NCBI RefSeq assembly: GCF_001570425.1
Contig: NZ_BCSX01000007.1
Span: forward strand, 62,001 to 126,000
Direction: 5' to 3'
Source of the DNA: Mycolicibacterium brisbanense
GTDB lineage: Bacteria; Actinomycetota; Actinomycetes; Mycobacteriales; Mycobacteriaceae
Length of the DNA: 64,000 nucleotides
In this document: positions 53,745-61,707 of the stretch, in pieces
How the letters are laid out: every line of letters starts with the position of its first letter
Position numbering within the stretch: position 1 is the stretch's first letter
Position numbers and translations under genes: made by a program
Notes under the pieces: model-generated
Seen by the model: only the letters and a program-made list of their open reading frames with translations
Database searches by the model: none
What the model was told of the DNA's origin: nothing

Positions 53745-53750
53745 TAACGT
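53745..53750 (+). promoter_or_regulatory. Probable -10 element of the rightward operon
   Basis: TAACGT fits the mycobacterial TAnnnT -10, lies 17 bases after TTGTCT (53722-53727), and ends 8 bases before the GTG at 53759, so the transcript would be leaderless. Confidence 0.5.
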
Positions 53751-53758
53751 CCGACATC

Positions 53759-55348
53759 GTGAGCCCGGATGCGCGGTACCCGTCGACCCCGTCAACAGAC
53801 GCGGACTGGCAACTGCAGCGCATCACCGCACCGAGCCGGCTGTTCGGTGCGAACGGTCTGCGCACCGGGCCTGACGGCCGCATCTATGTCGCGCAGGTGA
53901 CGGGCAGCCAGATCAGCGCCGTCGATGTCGACACCGGGTGCGTGGAAACCGTCAGCGCCAAGGGCGGCGACATCATCGCTCCCGACGACGTGGCATTCGA
54001 CGGGCACGGGAACCTGTACGCCACCGAGGTCATGGACGGCCGGGTCAGCGTGCGCGAACGTACGGGCACCACTCGAGTGCTCCGCGATGACGTGCCCTCG
54101 GCCAACGGCATCACCTTCGACCGCGGCAGGCTGTTCATCGGCGAATGCCGCGAGGGTGGCCGCCTGATGGAGATGGACTTGAGCGGGGGCGCTCCGCGCG
54201 TGCTACTCGATAACGTCCCGTCGCCCAACGCCATGGAGATCGGTCCGGACGGGATGCTGTATTTCCCGGTGATGGGTGCCAACGAGATCTGGCGCGTCGA
54301 TCCGTCGGGTGGCCAACCCCAGGTGGTCGCTGCCGATCTCGGTGTCCCGGACGCGGTCAAGTTCGACGCGCACGGATTCATCGTCTCGACACAGGTGGCC
54401 AGCGGCCAGGTGCTGCGGATCGACCCGCGCACCGGCGCTCAGAGCCTGCTGGCCCAGCTTTCGCCCGGCCTGGACAACCTGACCTTCGTCGACGGCCGGC
54501 TGTTCGTGTCCAACTTCACCGGAGAGATCACCGAAGTCACATCCACGGGCACGTCGACGCTGTTGCCGGGGGGACTGAACTGGCCGCTCGGTCTCACCCT
54601 CGACACCAATGGCGATCTCTGCGTCGCCGACGGCACGTTCTTCTACCGGGTGGGCGCCGACGGGGAACTACAGACCGAGGGCATGCTGTTCACGCCGGGA
54701 TATCCGGGGTTTCTGCGTGGCGTGACCACCTGCGGCGCAGGCGAATTCATCGTCACCACGGCGGCCGATACGGTGGCCCGGTATCGGCCGCGCACGGGCG
54801 AGAGCGACGTGATCGTCGCGGGCGTGGACCAGCCCTACGGCGTGGCGCTGGCGCCGGACGCGACGCCGGTGGTCGTCGAGCAGGGCGCCGGGCGCCTGCT
54901 CGCGGTCCGTACCGGCGCGGTGGACGTGTTGGCCGACGGGCTCGACCATCCCGTCGGTTTGGCGTTCGCGCCCGACGGTGCACCGCTGGTGTCGGTAGCG
55001 GGTGCCGTGGTCCAGGTGGCCGGCTCGGCCGTCGTACCGCTGGTCGACGGGCTGGACACGCCGCAGGGGATTGTGGTTCACGACCACTGGCTCTACGTCG
55101 TCGACGCCGGGACAAAGGAGCTCATCGAGTACGACTTCGACACCGCACGCCGCCGCAGCATCGCCACCGGGTTACCCGTCGGTCCGCCACCGGGCGTGGT
55201 GCCCAAACCGCTCAAGGGCATGCCGCCGTTCTCCGGGCCGCAGGGACCGTTCGCCGGGATCACCGCCGGAACTGATGGGACGCTCTACATTTCGGCCGAT
55301 GGCGACGGCAGCGTCCTGACACTGCGCCGCAGCGGAGTCGCGCCATGA
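53759..55348 (+). CDS. SMP-30/gluconolactonase-like double beta-propeller protein
   Basis: A 529-residue protein made almost wholly of about twelve propeller repeats of the form (G/D)GxLYV...G.V.R.D, for example GPDGRIYVAQVTGSQISAV, GPDGMLYFPVMGANEIWRV and TDGTLYISADGDGSVLTLR. That count suggests two six-bladed propellers in tandem. Known SMP-30/NHL relatives include lactonases and strictosidine synthase-like hydrolases, so it could open the lactone made by the BVMO. There is no signal peptide. GTG 53759 is preferred to GTG 53711 because the operator and promoter lie between them. The stop overlaps the GntR start. Confidence 0.8.
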   Translation: MSPDARYPSTPSTDADWQLQRITAPSRLFGANGLRTGPDGRIYVAQVTGSQISAVDVDTGCVETVSAKGGDIIAPDDVAFDGHGNLYATEVMDGRVSVRERTGTTRVLRDDVPSANGITFDRGRLFIGECREGGRLMEMDLSGGAPRVLLDNVPSPNAMEIGPDGMLYFPVMGANEIWRVDPSGGQPQVVAADLGVPDAVKFDAHGFIVSTQVASGQVLRIDPRTGAQSLLAQLSPGLDNLTFVDGRLFVSNFTGEITEVTSTGTSTLLPGGLNWPLGLTLDTNGDLCVADGTFFYRVGADGELQTEGMLFTPGYPGFLRGVTTCGAGEFIVTTAADTVARYRPRTGESDVIVAGVDQPYGVALAPDATPVVVEQGAGRLLAVRTGAVDVLADGLDHPVGLAFAPDGAPLVSVAGAVVQVAGSAVVPLVDGLDTPQGIVVHDHWLYVVDAGTKELIEYDFDTARRRSIATGLPVGPPPGVVPKPLKGMPPFSGPQGPFAGITAGTDGTLYISADGDGSVLTLRRSGVAP

Positions 55349-56082
55349 CCATCAGCCCCACCGAACACCGCTACTTGCAGGTGGCGCGCACGCTGCGCAA
55401 AGAGATCGTCGACGGCGTCTACCCCGTCGGTTCGCAACTACCGACCGAACACGAACTGTGCGAACGCTTCGAGGTGAGTCGCTACACCATTCGGGAGGCG
55501 TTGCGGCGGCTACGCGACGACAACCTGGTGTCCTCGCGACCACGTGCGGGCACGCTGGTGATGCCCCGAGCCGCGACGAATTCCTATGCCCAGGACGTGA
55601 TGTCGATCAACGATCTGCTGGCATTCGCCGCCGGGGCGCAGTTCACCATCGAATCCAACGCCATGGTGACCATCGATGACGACATGGCCGAGCACACCGG
55701 CCTCGCGGTCGGCGAACAATGCCTGGCGGTCCGCGGTTACCGGCAGATCGACGGCGCGCCCGTGTGCTGCACCGAGTACTACATCAACCGGTCATTCGCC
55801 GCGGTCGGCCGGCTGCTGCAGCGCCACAGCGGACCGATCTTCCCGCTCATCGAGGACCTCTTCGGGGTCAGCATCATCGAGGTGCATCAGGAGATCTCGG
55901 CAGTGCTGGTCACGCCCGACCTCGCGACAGCGCTCAACGTTTCCCCGGCCAGCGCCGCCCTGCGGATGCTCCGCACCTACACCACCTCCGACGGTGAGGT
56001 CGCCCAGGTGACCGTCAACACCCACCCGGCGGACCGGTTCCGGCACTCCATGACCATGCGTCGGGTCAAAGGCCAGCCGTGA
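55345..56082 (+). CDS. GntR-family regulator, HutC/UTRA subfamily
   Basis: A 245-residue regulator. The N-terminal winged helix is RTLRKEIVDGVYPVGSQLPTEHELCERFEVSRYTIREALRRL (about residues 15-55, in pieces), and the C-terminal UTRA effector domain starts near residue 85. UTRA domains bind small molecules such as sugars, histidine derivatives or fatty acids. It lies in the rightward operon, with ATGA and GTGA overlaps on both sides, and is the obvious candidate to bind the two TTGTCCGGACAA-type sites between the operons. Probably a repressor released by a pathway intermediate. Confidence 0.9.
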   Translation: MTISPTEHRYLQVARTLRKEIVDGVYPVGSQLPTEHELCERFEVSRYTIREALRRLRDDNLVSSRPRAGTLVMPRAATNSYAQDVMSINDLLAFAAGAQFTIESNAMVTIDDDMAEHTGLAVGEQCLAVRGYRQIDGAPVCCTEYYINRSFAAVGRLLQRHSGPIFPLIEDLFGVSIIEVHQEISAVLVTPDLATALNVSPASAALRMLRTYTTSDGEVAQVTVNTHPADRFRHSMTMRRVKGQP

Positions 56083-57566
56083 GAACCCTGGCCGACGCAT
56101 TGGCCGACGCAGCCCGCGGCACCCCCGGCCGGGTGTTGCTGATCGACGGCGACATCCGGCTCACGTGTGGCCAATTGCATTCGCGAGCAACGGCGTTGGC
56201 GTATCACATGGCACACCGGATGCCGGCTGGCAGCGTCGTCTCGTTCATGCTGCCGAATTGGCATGCAGCCGCCGTCATCTACCTGGCCGCAACGCTGGCA
56301 GGCATGGTGGTCAACCCGATCCTGCCGTCGCTGCGAGACCGGGAGCTGCGGTTCATCCTCGACGACGCAGACAGCCGGATGATCTTCATACCCCGGCAGT
56401 TCGGCGGACATGACTACGCGGCAATGCTGACCCGGGTGTCCGCCGAGCTGGCGTCGCCACCCGACATCGTGGTGGTGCGCGAGGACGCCGAACTACCGAA
56501 CGGCAGACCCGTACCGCTGCCCATCCTCGACCCCGCAGCAGTTCGGATGATCCTCTACACCTCGGGCACCACCGGACGGCCCAAAGGCGTGCTGCACAGT
56601 CATGATTCGATCGCCGCACTGATCGAGCAGCTGCGCGTGCACTGGATGGTGGACCCCGGCGACACGTTCCTGGTTCCCTCCCCGATCGCCCATATCGGCG
56701 GATCCATCTATGCATTCGAATGCCCCCTGCTGTTGGGCAGCACCGCAGTGCTCATGGACAGGTGGAACGCCGACCGCGGGATCCGGTTGATGATCGACCA
56801 TGCCTGCACCCATATGGCCGGCGCCACACCGTTTCTCGAGCAACTGCTGGGCGCCGCCGAACGTGCGGACACTCGATTGCCGGGCCTGAAGGTGTTCATC
56901 TGCGGCGGCGCATCGGTGCCGCCCTCGTTGATCCGCCGCGCCACAGACTATTTCGACAAGGCCGTGGTGACCCGGGTGTACGGATCGACCGAGGTGCCGG
57001 TGACGACCGTCGGCTCGCTGGGTCCCGCTGACATCGACCACGCCGCCGATACCGACGGTCGTGCCGGTGTCGCCGAGATCAGGCTCGTGCGCGGCGAGAT
57101 CCGGGCACGCGGCCCGCAGATGCTGCTGGGCTACCTGCATCCCGACGACACCGCCGCCGCGCTCGACGCCGACGGCTTCTTCCGCACGGGTGATCTCGGT
57201 CGGTGGGTGGACGGCGAGTATCTCGTGGTGACCGGGCGCGCCAAAGACCTCATCATCCGCAACGGCGAGAACATCTCCCCAAAGGAGGTCGAGGACGTTC
57301 TGGTCGGCGAATTGGGCATCGCCGAGATCGCGATCGTCGGCCTCCCGGATGCCCACACCGGTGAACGGGCCTGCGCCGTCATCGTGCCGTCCTGCGGTCC
57401 CGGGCCGGATGTCGCAGCCGTGGGGCGCCTGCTCGCCGACCGTGGCATGGCGAAATTCAAAACACCCGAACGCGTGGAGATCTGGGAGGCGCTGCCCAAG
57501 AACGCCGCGGGGAAGGTGTTGAAGCACGAGATCCGCGCGTCGCTGCTGGCGGGAGGGACAACCTAG
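56079..57566 (+). CDS. Acyl-CoA synthetase (AMP-forming)
   Basis: A 495-residue ANL-superfamily enzyme. P-loop YTSGTTGRPKGVLHSH, A5 region VYGSTEVPV, A7 FFRTGDLGRW, A8 hinge VTGRAKDLIIRNGENISPKEVE and the C-terminal catalytic Lys in KNAAGKVLKHEIR are all present. It resembles FadD/cyclohexanecarboxylate-CoA ligase-type enzymes. It activates a carboxylic acid to its CoA ester. GTG start overlapping the GntR stop. Confidence 0.92.
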   Translation: MRTLADALADAARGTPGRVLLIDGDIRLTCGQLHSRATALAYHMAHRMPAGSVVSFMLPNWHAAAVIYLAATLAGMVVNPILPSLRDRELRFILDDADSRMIFIPRQFGGHDYAAMLTRVSAELASPPDIVVVREDAELPNGRPVPLPILDPAAVRMILYTSGTTGRPKGVLHSHDSIAALIEQLRVHWMVDPGDTFLVPSPIAHIGGSIYAFECPLLLGSTAVLMDRWNADRGIRLMIDHACTHMAGATPFLEQLLGAAERADTRLPGLKVFICGGASVPPSLIRRATDYFDKAVVTRVYGSTEVPVTTVGSLGPADIDHAADTDGRAGVAEIRLVRGEIRARGPQMLLGYLHPDDTAAALDADGFFRTGDLGRWVDGEYLVVTGRAKDLIIRNGENISPKEVEDVLVGELGIAEIAIVGLPDAHTGERACAVIVPSCGPGPDVAAVGRLLADRGMAKFKTPERVEIWEALPKNAAGKVLKHEIRASLLAGGTT

Positions 57567-58340
57567 ATGCAGGTAGCGATCGTCACCGGGGCCAGCAGCG
57601 GCATCGGCTTCGGCTGCGCCGTCAAACTGGCCGAGGCCGGTATGACAGTACTGGGCACCGGGCGCGACACCGCACGGCTGGCCGAGCTGACCGCCGCCGT
57701 CGGCGCCCCCGAGCGGGTTGCGACGCTGGCCGTGGATCTCACCGACGGCGACGCGCCGCGCCGCATCGTCGACGCCGCGTTGTCACGGTGGGGGCGGATC
57801 GACTTTCTGGTCAACAACGCCGGGGTCGGCAGCCCCAAACCGCTGCACGAGACCGACGACGAAACCCTCGACTATTTCCTCGGTTTGATGCTGCGGGCAC
57901 CGTTCCGGCTGGCGCGTGAGGCGATACCGCACCTGATGCCGGGATCGGCGATCATCAACGTCACGTCGACCTTCGCGGTGGTGGGCGGGCTGCGCGGCGG
58001 CGCCTACTCGGCAGCGAAGGGCGGGCTGACGGCGTTGACCACGCACATCGCATGTCAATACGGTGCTCAGGGAATCCGGTGCAACGCCGTCGCCCCCGGC
58101 GTTACCGTGACCCCCATGGTGGCCACCCGGCTCGAAGACGAGAGATTCCGCAAGATCAATACCGAGATGACGCCGCACCAGCGGCTCGGCCGGGTCGACG
58201 ACATCGCGGCGACGGTGGCGTTCCTCTGTTCGGACGGAGGCAGCTTCATCAACGGGCAGACCATCGTGGTCGACGGCGGCTGGAGCTCGACCAAGTACCT
58301 GTCCGAACGCGCGTTGACCTCCGAATGGGTTGAGCGGTGA
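57567..58340 (+). CDS. Short-chain dehydrogenase/reductase
   Basis: A 257-residue SDR with TGASSGIG (residues 7-14), NNAG, the catalytic Ser in AIINVTSTFA and YSAAK as YxxxK. It begins on the base after the synthetase stop and overlaps the next synthetase (GTGA), so it is in the same transcript. Probably a hydroxyacyl-CoA or ring-alcohol dehydrogenase of the pathway. Confidence 0.9.
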   Translation: MQVAIVTGASSGIGFGCAVKLAEAGMTVLGTGRDTARLAELTAAVGAPERVATLAVDLTDGDAPRRIVDAALSRWGRIDFLVNNAGVGSPKPLHETDDETLDYFLGLMLRAPFRLAREAIPHLMPGSAIINVTSTFAVVGGLRGGAYSAAKGGLTALTTHIACQYGAQGIRCNAVAPGVTVTPMVATRLEDERFRKINTEMTPHQRLGRVDDIAATVAFLCSDGGSFINGQTIVVDGGWSSTKYLSERALTSEWVER

Positions 58341-59800
58341 ACGTTTTCGATGTCCTGGATCAAGCCGCGGCGCGGTTCGGTGATCGGGGTGCGGTGTTCA
58401 GCGGTGAACGTCAATTGTGTACGTGGTCGCAGTTGCGCGAGCGGGCGCTGCGGCTCGCGGCGTCGCTGCGGCGGCACGCCGAACGCGGCAGCAGGATCGC
58501 GGTGGCCAGCGAAAACCGGCCGGAGATCGTGGAACTCATGTTTGCCATCTGGGCTGCCGAGTGCGTCTTCGTCCCGATCAACTACAAGCTGCATCCCCGG
58601 GAGATGGCCGACATCGTCGCCGATTCCGGGGCCTCGCACGTCTTCGCGTCGGCCAAGATCGCGGGTGCACTGGAGCTCGACACCAAGGTCGAGGTGATCG
58701 CCTCCGACGCCTATACCGCACGCCTCGCAACCGAACCAGCCGCGCTGCCCGACACCGCCCCCGCCGACCTGGCGTGGCTGTTCTACACCAGCGGCACCAC
58801 CGGAAAATCCAAGGGCGCCATGCTGTCCCATCGCAACCTCATGGCGATGACGGTGTCGCATCTCGCCGACATCGACGACCTGGACGAGAACTGCAGCCTG
58901 ATCCACGGTGCCCCCATGTCGCACGGATCCGGGCTGTATGTCGCACCCTACGTGCTGCGCGGGGCCCGGCAGGTGGTCCCGGTATCCGGCGTGTTCGATC
59001 CGGCAGAGTTCCTGGATCTGTGCACCCACCACCCGGGCTCGTCGGCGTTCCTGGCGCCGACCATGATCCAGCGGCTCCTCGAAACAGGCCGTCCCGCACC
59101 ACAATCCCTGCGCACCATCGTCTACGGCGGCGGGCCCATGTATGTCGACAGCATGCGCAAGGCACTCGGCGCGTTCGGTCCGGTGTTCGCCCAGATCTAT
59201 GGCCAGGGTGAATCGCCCATGACCATCACCGGTTTACGCCGGGCCGACCACGACGACGCGGACGACGCCGTGCTGGGCTCCGTCGGCTACGCGCGCTCGG
59301 GGATGCACGTCGCGGTGCTGCGCAACGATGGCAGCCCGGCCGAGGTCGGTGAAATCGGCGAGATCGTGTGCCGCGGCGACGCTGTCATGTCGGGCTATTG
59401 GAACAATTCCGCCGCCAGCGCCTCGACCCTCAAGGATGGCTGGCTCTACACCGGCGACATGGGTTCATTCGACGAGCACGGCTACCTCACCCTGCGTGAC
59501 CGGTCCAAGGACGTGGTGATCAGCGGCGGCAGCAACATCTATCCCCGCGAGGTGGAAGAGGTGCTGCTCACCCATCCCGGGGTTGCCGAGGCCTGCGTCG
59601 TGGGCGCCCCCGACCCCGACTGGGGCGAAATCGTGGTGGCCTTCGTGGTCGGTGATGCCGATGCGGGCGCGCTCGACGCGCACCTGTTGGAGCGCATCGC
59701 GCGATTCAAACGGCCGAAACGGTACGAGTTCGTCGACACGCTGCCCAAGAACAGCTACGGCAAGGTGCTCAGGCGGGAGCTGCGGGAGCGGCTGGCCTGA
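58337..59800 (+). CDS. Acyl-CoA synthetase (AMP-forming), second copy
   Basis: A 487-residue ANL-superfamily enzyme with YTSGTTGKSKGAMLSHRN, YGQGESPMTITG, LYTGDMGSFDEHGYLTLRDRSKDVVISGGSNIYPREVE (in pieces) and the catalytic Lys in KNSYGKVLRREL. It differs clearly from the first synthetase in the operon, so the two probably act on different acids, such as the starting acid and a ring-opened product. GTG start. Last gene of the rightward operon. Confidence 0.92.
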   Translation: MNVFDVLDQAAARFGDRGAVFSGERQLCTWSQLRERALRLAASLRRHAERGSRIAVASENRPEIVELMFAIWAAECVFVPINYKLHPREMADIVADSGASHVFASAKIAGALELDTKVEVIASDAYTARLATEPAALPDTAPADLAWLFYTSGTTGKSKGAMLSHRNLMAMTVSHLADIDDLDENCSLIHGAPMSHGSGLYVAPYVLRGARQVVPVSGVFDPAEFLDLCTHHPGSSAFLAPTMIQRLLETGRPAPQSLRTIVYGGGPMYVDSMRKALGAFGPVFAQIYGQGESPMTITGLRRADHDDADDAVLGSVGYARSGMHVAVLRNDGSPAEVGEIGEIVCRGDAVMSGYWNNSAASASTLKDGWLYTGDMGSFDEHGYLTLRDRSKDVVISGGSNIYPREVEEVLLTHPGVAEACVVGAPDPDWGEIVVAFVVGDADAGALDAHLLERIARFKRPKRYEFVDTLPKNSYGKVLRRELRERLA

Positions 59801-59827
59801 GCCTGGACATCGGTAACATTCGGCTCC

Positions 59828-61339
59828 GTGTCGGACTCGACGGATGATCCCCGCAGCAGGCGGTGGGCCAAGGCGCTGAATTCAAATGCTCGCATTCAGG
59901 TTTCGTCGATCGAGATCATCAAGTCGAACATTTTCGCGCCGCAGACCATCGAATTCGATCGGCTGACGGCAATCGTGGGATACCACGGCTCGGGGAAGAC
60001 GCTGCTGCTGCGCTTGATCGAAGCGGTGTTCGGCTGGAGCACAGACGCTGGATCACCGCCGTTCATCCGCGACGACATCGCCAATCGCGTTGAAGCCGAG
60101 GTCATGGCAACCGTCCTGATCGACGGTCGGCAGGTTACCCGCCGCGTGGACCTGGCCAGTTCTGGGGACGAACGAGAAGCCCTATGGAACCAGGCAGTTG
60201 ACGCCCCCGTCTACGCCAGCTACAGCGCTGCCACGGAGATGCTTCACCAACTGCTGATCGTGTTCCAGTCGTACGGCTACTACGCCGACAGGCACCGCGA
60301 GTCGACGGACGAGCATATGCACCGCAGGTACAACAGAGATGATCTGGCGGCACTGCGCAACATCCTTGGCCGTGACTACCGAGAAGTCACGGTGCATGCC
60401 CTACCCGACGGCGTGGGCAAGGACCCTTACTACGACCCCTATTTTGTTGCCACCCTCGCATCGCCACCTCATCAGATCGTCACCGGCGCCACCATGAGCC
60501 TCGGCGAACTCTGGGCGCACTGGCTGCTGGGCTGGAAAATGGGTTTCGACAGTTCGCACCTCGTCGCTCGCCTTGTGGATGAGCCCGAATCGTTCCTGAC
60601 ACTCCGAGGACACCGGGCATTGGCCGACGAAATGGTCAGGCGATCACTCGCCGACAAGACACAGCTGATCGTGGCAACCCACTCGCCGAACATCTTGAGA
60701 AGGTTCCCGCTCAGCAACATCAGGCTGTGCGTCAACCAGGGCGGGGCCATCGTCGTGCAGCCACCCCAGAACGCCGGTCAACTACGCGCGTCGATCGGCT
60801 TGTCTCATTCGATTCGCGTAGTCGTATTGGTCGAAGACGATGTCGCGCAACGACTGCTCACCCTGTTCTGCGGGCGATTCGACCCATCCCTGATACGGGA
60901 GATCGACGTCGTCATCGGCGGCGGCCACAGCGAGATCATCCCAGCACTCAAGACAATGAAGAGGTCACGACATATTCGCCACTTCGGCGTCCTGGACGGT
61001 GATGCGCGGTCGGCTCCCAAAGTCGGTGAGGTCGCCGACAGGGTCGGCTTCCTGCCTGGTACGCGGGGTCCCGAGGCAGAGCTGGCCGCGGTGGTTGAAC
61101 GTTCGACGACGCGCGTCGCCGACGCCTTGTCCCTCACCGAATGGTCGGTCCGCTCCGCAATGAGCATCTGCAGCGACCTGGACCATCAATACTGGATTGC
61201 GCAGTTCGCCGACCAGCTCGGACGAGCCACCGATGTGCTGCTCTACGAGCTCGTGAGCGCGTGGCTCGAGGACCCATCTGTGGCACGGGAAGCGGCGGAA
61301 CTGGTTGCGCAGGTGCGCAGGGTGGCGGATTTGCCGTGA
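59828..61339 (+). CDS. OLD-family ATPase with C-terminal TOPRIM nuclease domain
   Basis: A 503-residue protein. The N-terminal ABC-type ATPase has Walker A GYHGSGKT (51-58), signature MSLGEL (224-229), Walker B ARLVDEPESF (248-257) and H-loop ATHSPN (284-289). The C-terminal TOPRIM domain has Glu337 in VVLVEDD, DGD at 391-393 and a later acidic PEAEL (417-421). OLD nucleases are linked to phage exclusion, including the GajA subunit of Gabija; no UvrD-like GajB or reverse transcriptase partner is adjacent. GTG start. Composition at the 5' end looks less GC-rich than the flanking genes, which fits acquisition. Confidence 0.85.
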   Translation: MSDSTDDPRSRRWAKALNSNARIQVSSIEIIKSNIFAPQTIEFDRLTAIVGYHGSGKTLLLRLIEAVFGWSTDAGSPPFIRDDIANRVEAEVMATVLIDGRQVTRRVDLASSGDEREALWNQAVDAPVYASYSAATEMLHQLLIVFQSYGYYADRHRESTDEHMHRRYNRDDLAALRNILGRDYREVTVHALPDGVGKDPYYDPYFVATLASPPHQIVTGATMSLGELWAHWLLGWKMGFDSSHLVARLVDEPESFLTLRGHRALADEMVRRSLADKTQLIVATHSPNILRRFPLSNIRLCVNQGGAIVVQPPQNAGQLRASIGLSHSIRVVVLVEDDVAQRLLTLFCGRFDPSLIREIDVVIGGGHSEIIPALKTMKRSRHIRHFGVLDGDARSAPKVGEVADRVGFLPGTRGPEAELAAVVERSTTRVADALSLTEWSVRSAMSICSDLDHQYWIAQFADQLGRATDVLLYELVSAWLEDPSVAREAAELVAQVRRVADLP

Positions 61340-61443
61340 AGCGCTCGTTCTCGGGCGGATGAAGCGAAAGATGGACTAGCTGGTCCTGACGGGCATACCC
61401 TGATGTGATGTAGATCACTCTTCTCGGGCCGAGGAGGCGGACA

Positions 61444-61698
61444 ATGGCCGCCCAGTTCGTAAAACAGACCACACATTTTCCACGGCAGAAGGCGCCATGC
61501 GGGCGCATGGCAGACGGCGATCACCACGTCGAGAGTGATGACGACGGCCTCAGCTACGACGACCTCAGATTCTCGTGCGGATGCCGCGAGAGCAGGCATG
61601 TCTATCACGACGGATGCGTAGCCATCCGCACCGTTAGACATGACGGGAAGGTGCTGCGCGACGAGCGCTGTGGAGAGCATGAGGCTTTCGAAGTGTAA
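61444..61698 (+). CDS. Small Cys/His-containing protein, 84 aa
   Basis: An 84-residue soluble protein with GAGGAGG upstream of its ATG. The C-terminal half has FSCGC, HDGC and RCGEHE, a set of Cys and His residues that could hold a zinc ion; the middle is acidic (ESDDDGLSYDD). I do not recognise the family. It ends 9 bases before frdA, so it may share its transcript, or be a small regulator of it. Confidence 0.65.
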   Translation: MAAQFVKQTTHFPRQKAPCGRMADGDHHVESDDDGLSYDDLRFSCGCRESRHVYHDGCVAIRTVRHDGKVLRDERCGEHEAFEV

Positions 61699-61707
61699 GA
61701 CGCCGCA

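Noticed and set aside
53711..53758. Earlier GTG start for the SMP-30-like protein
   Set aside because: The added 16 residues are encoded by the operator and promoter sequences and do not resemble the propeller repeats.
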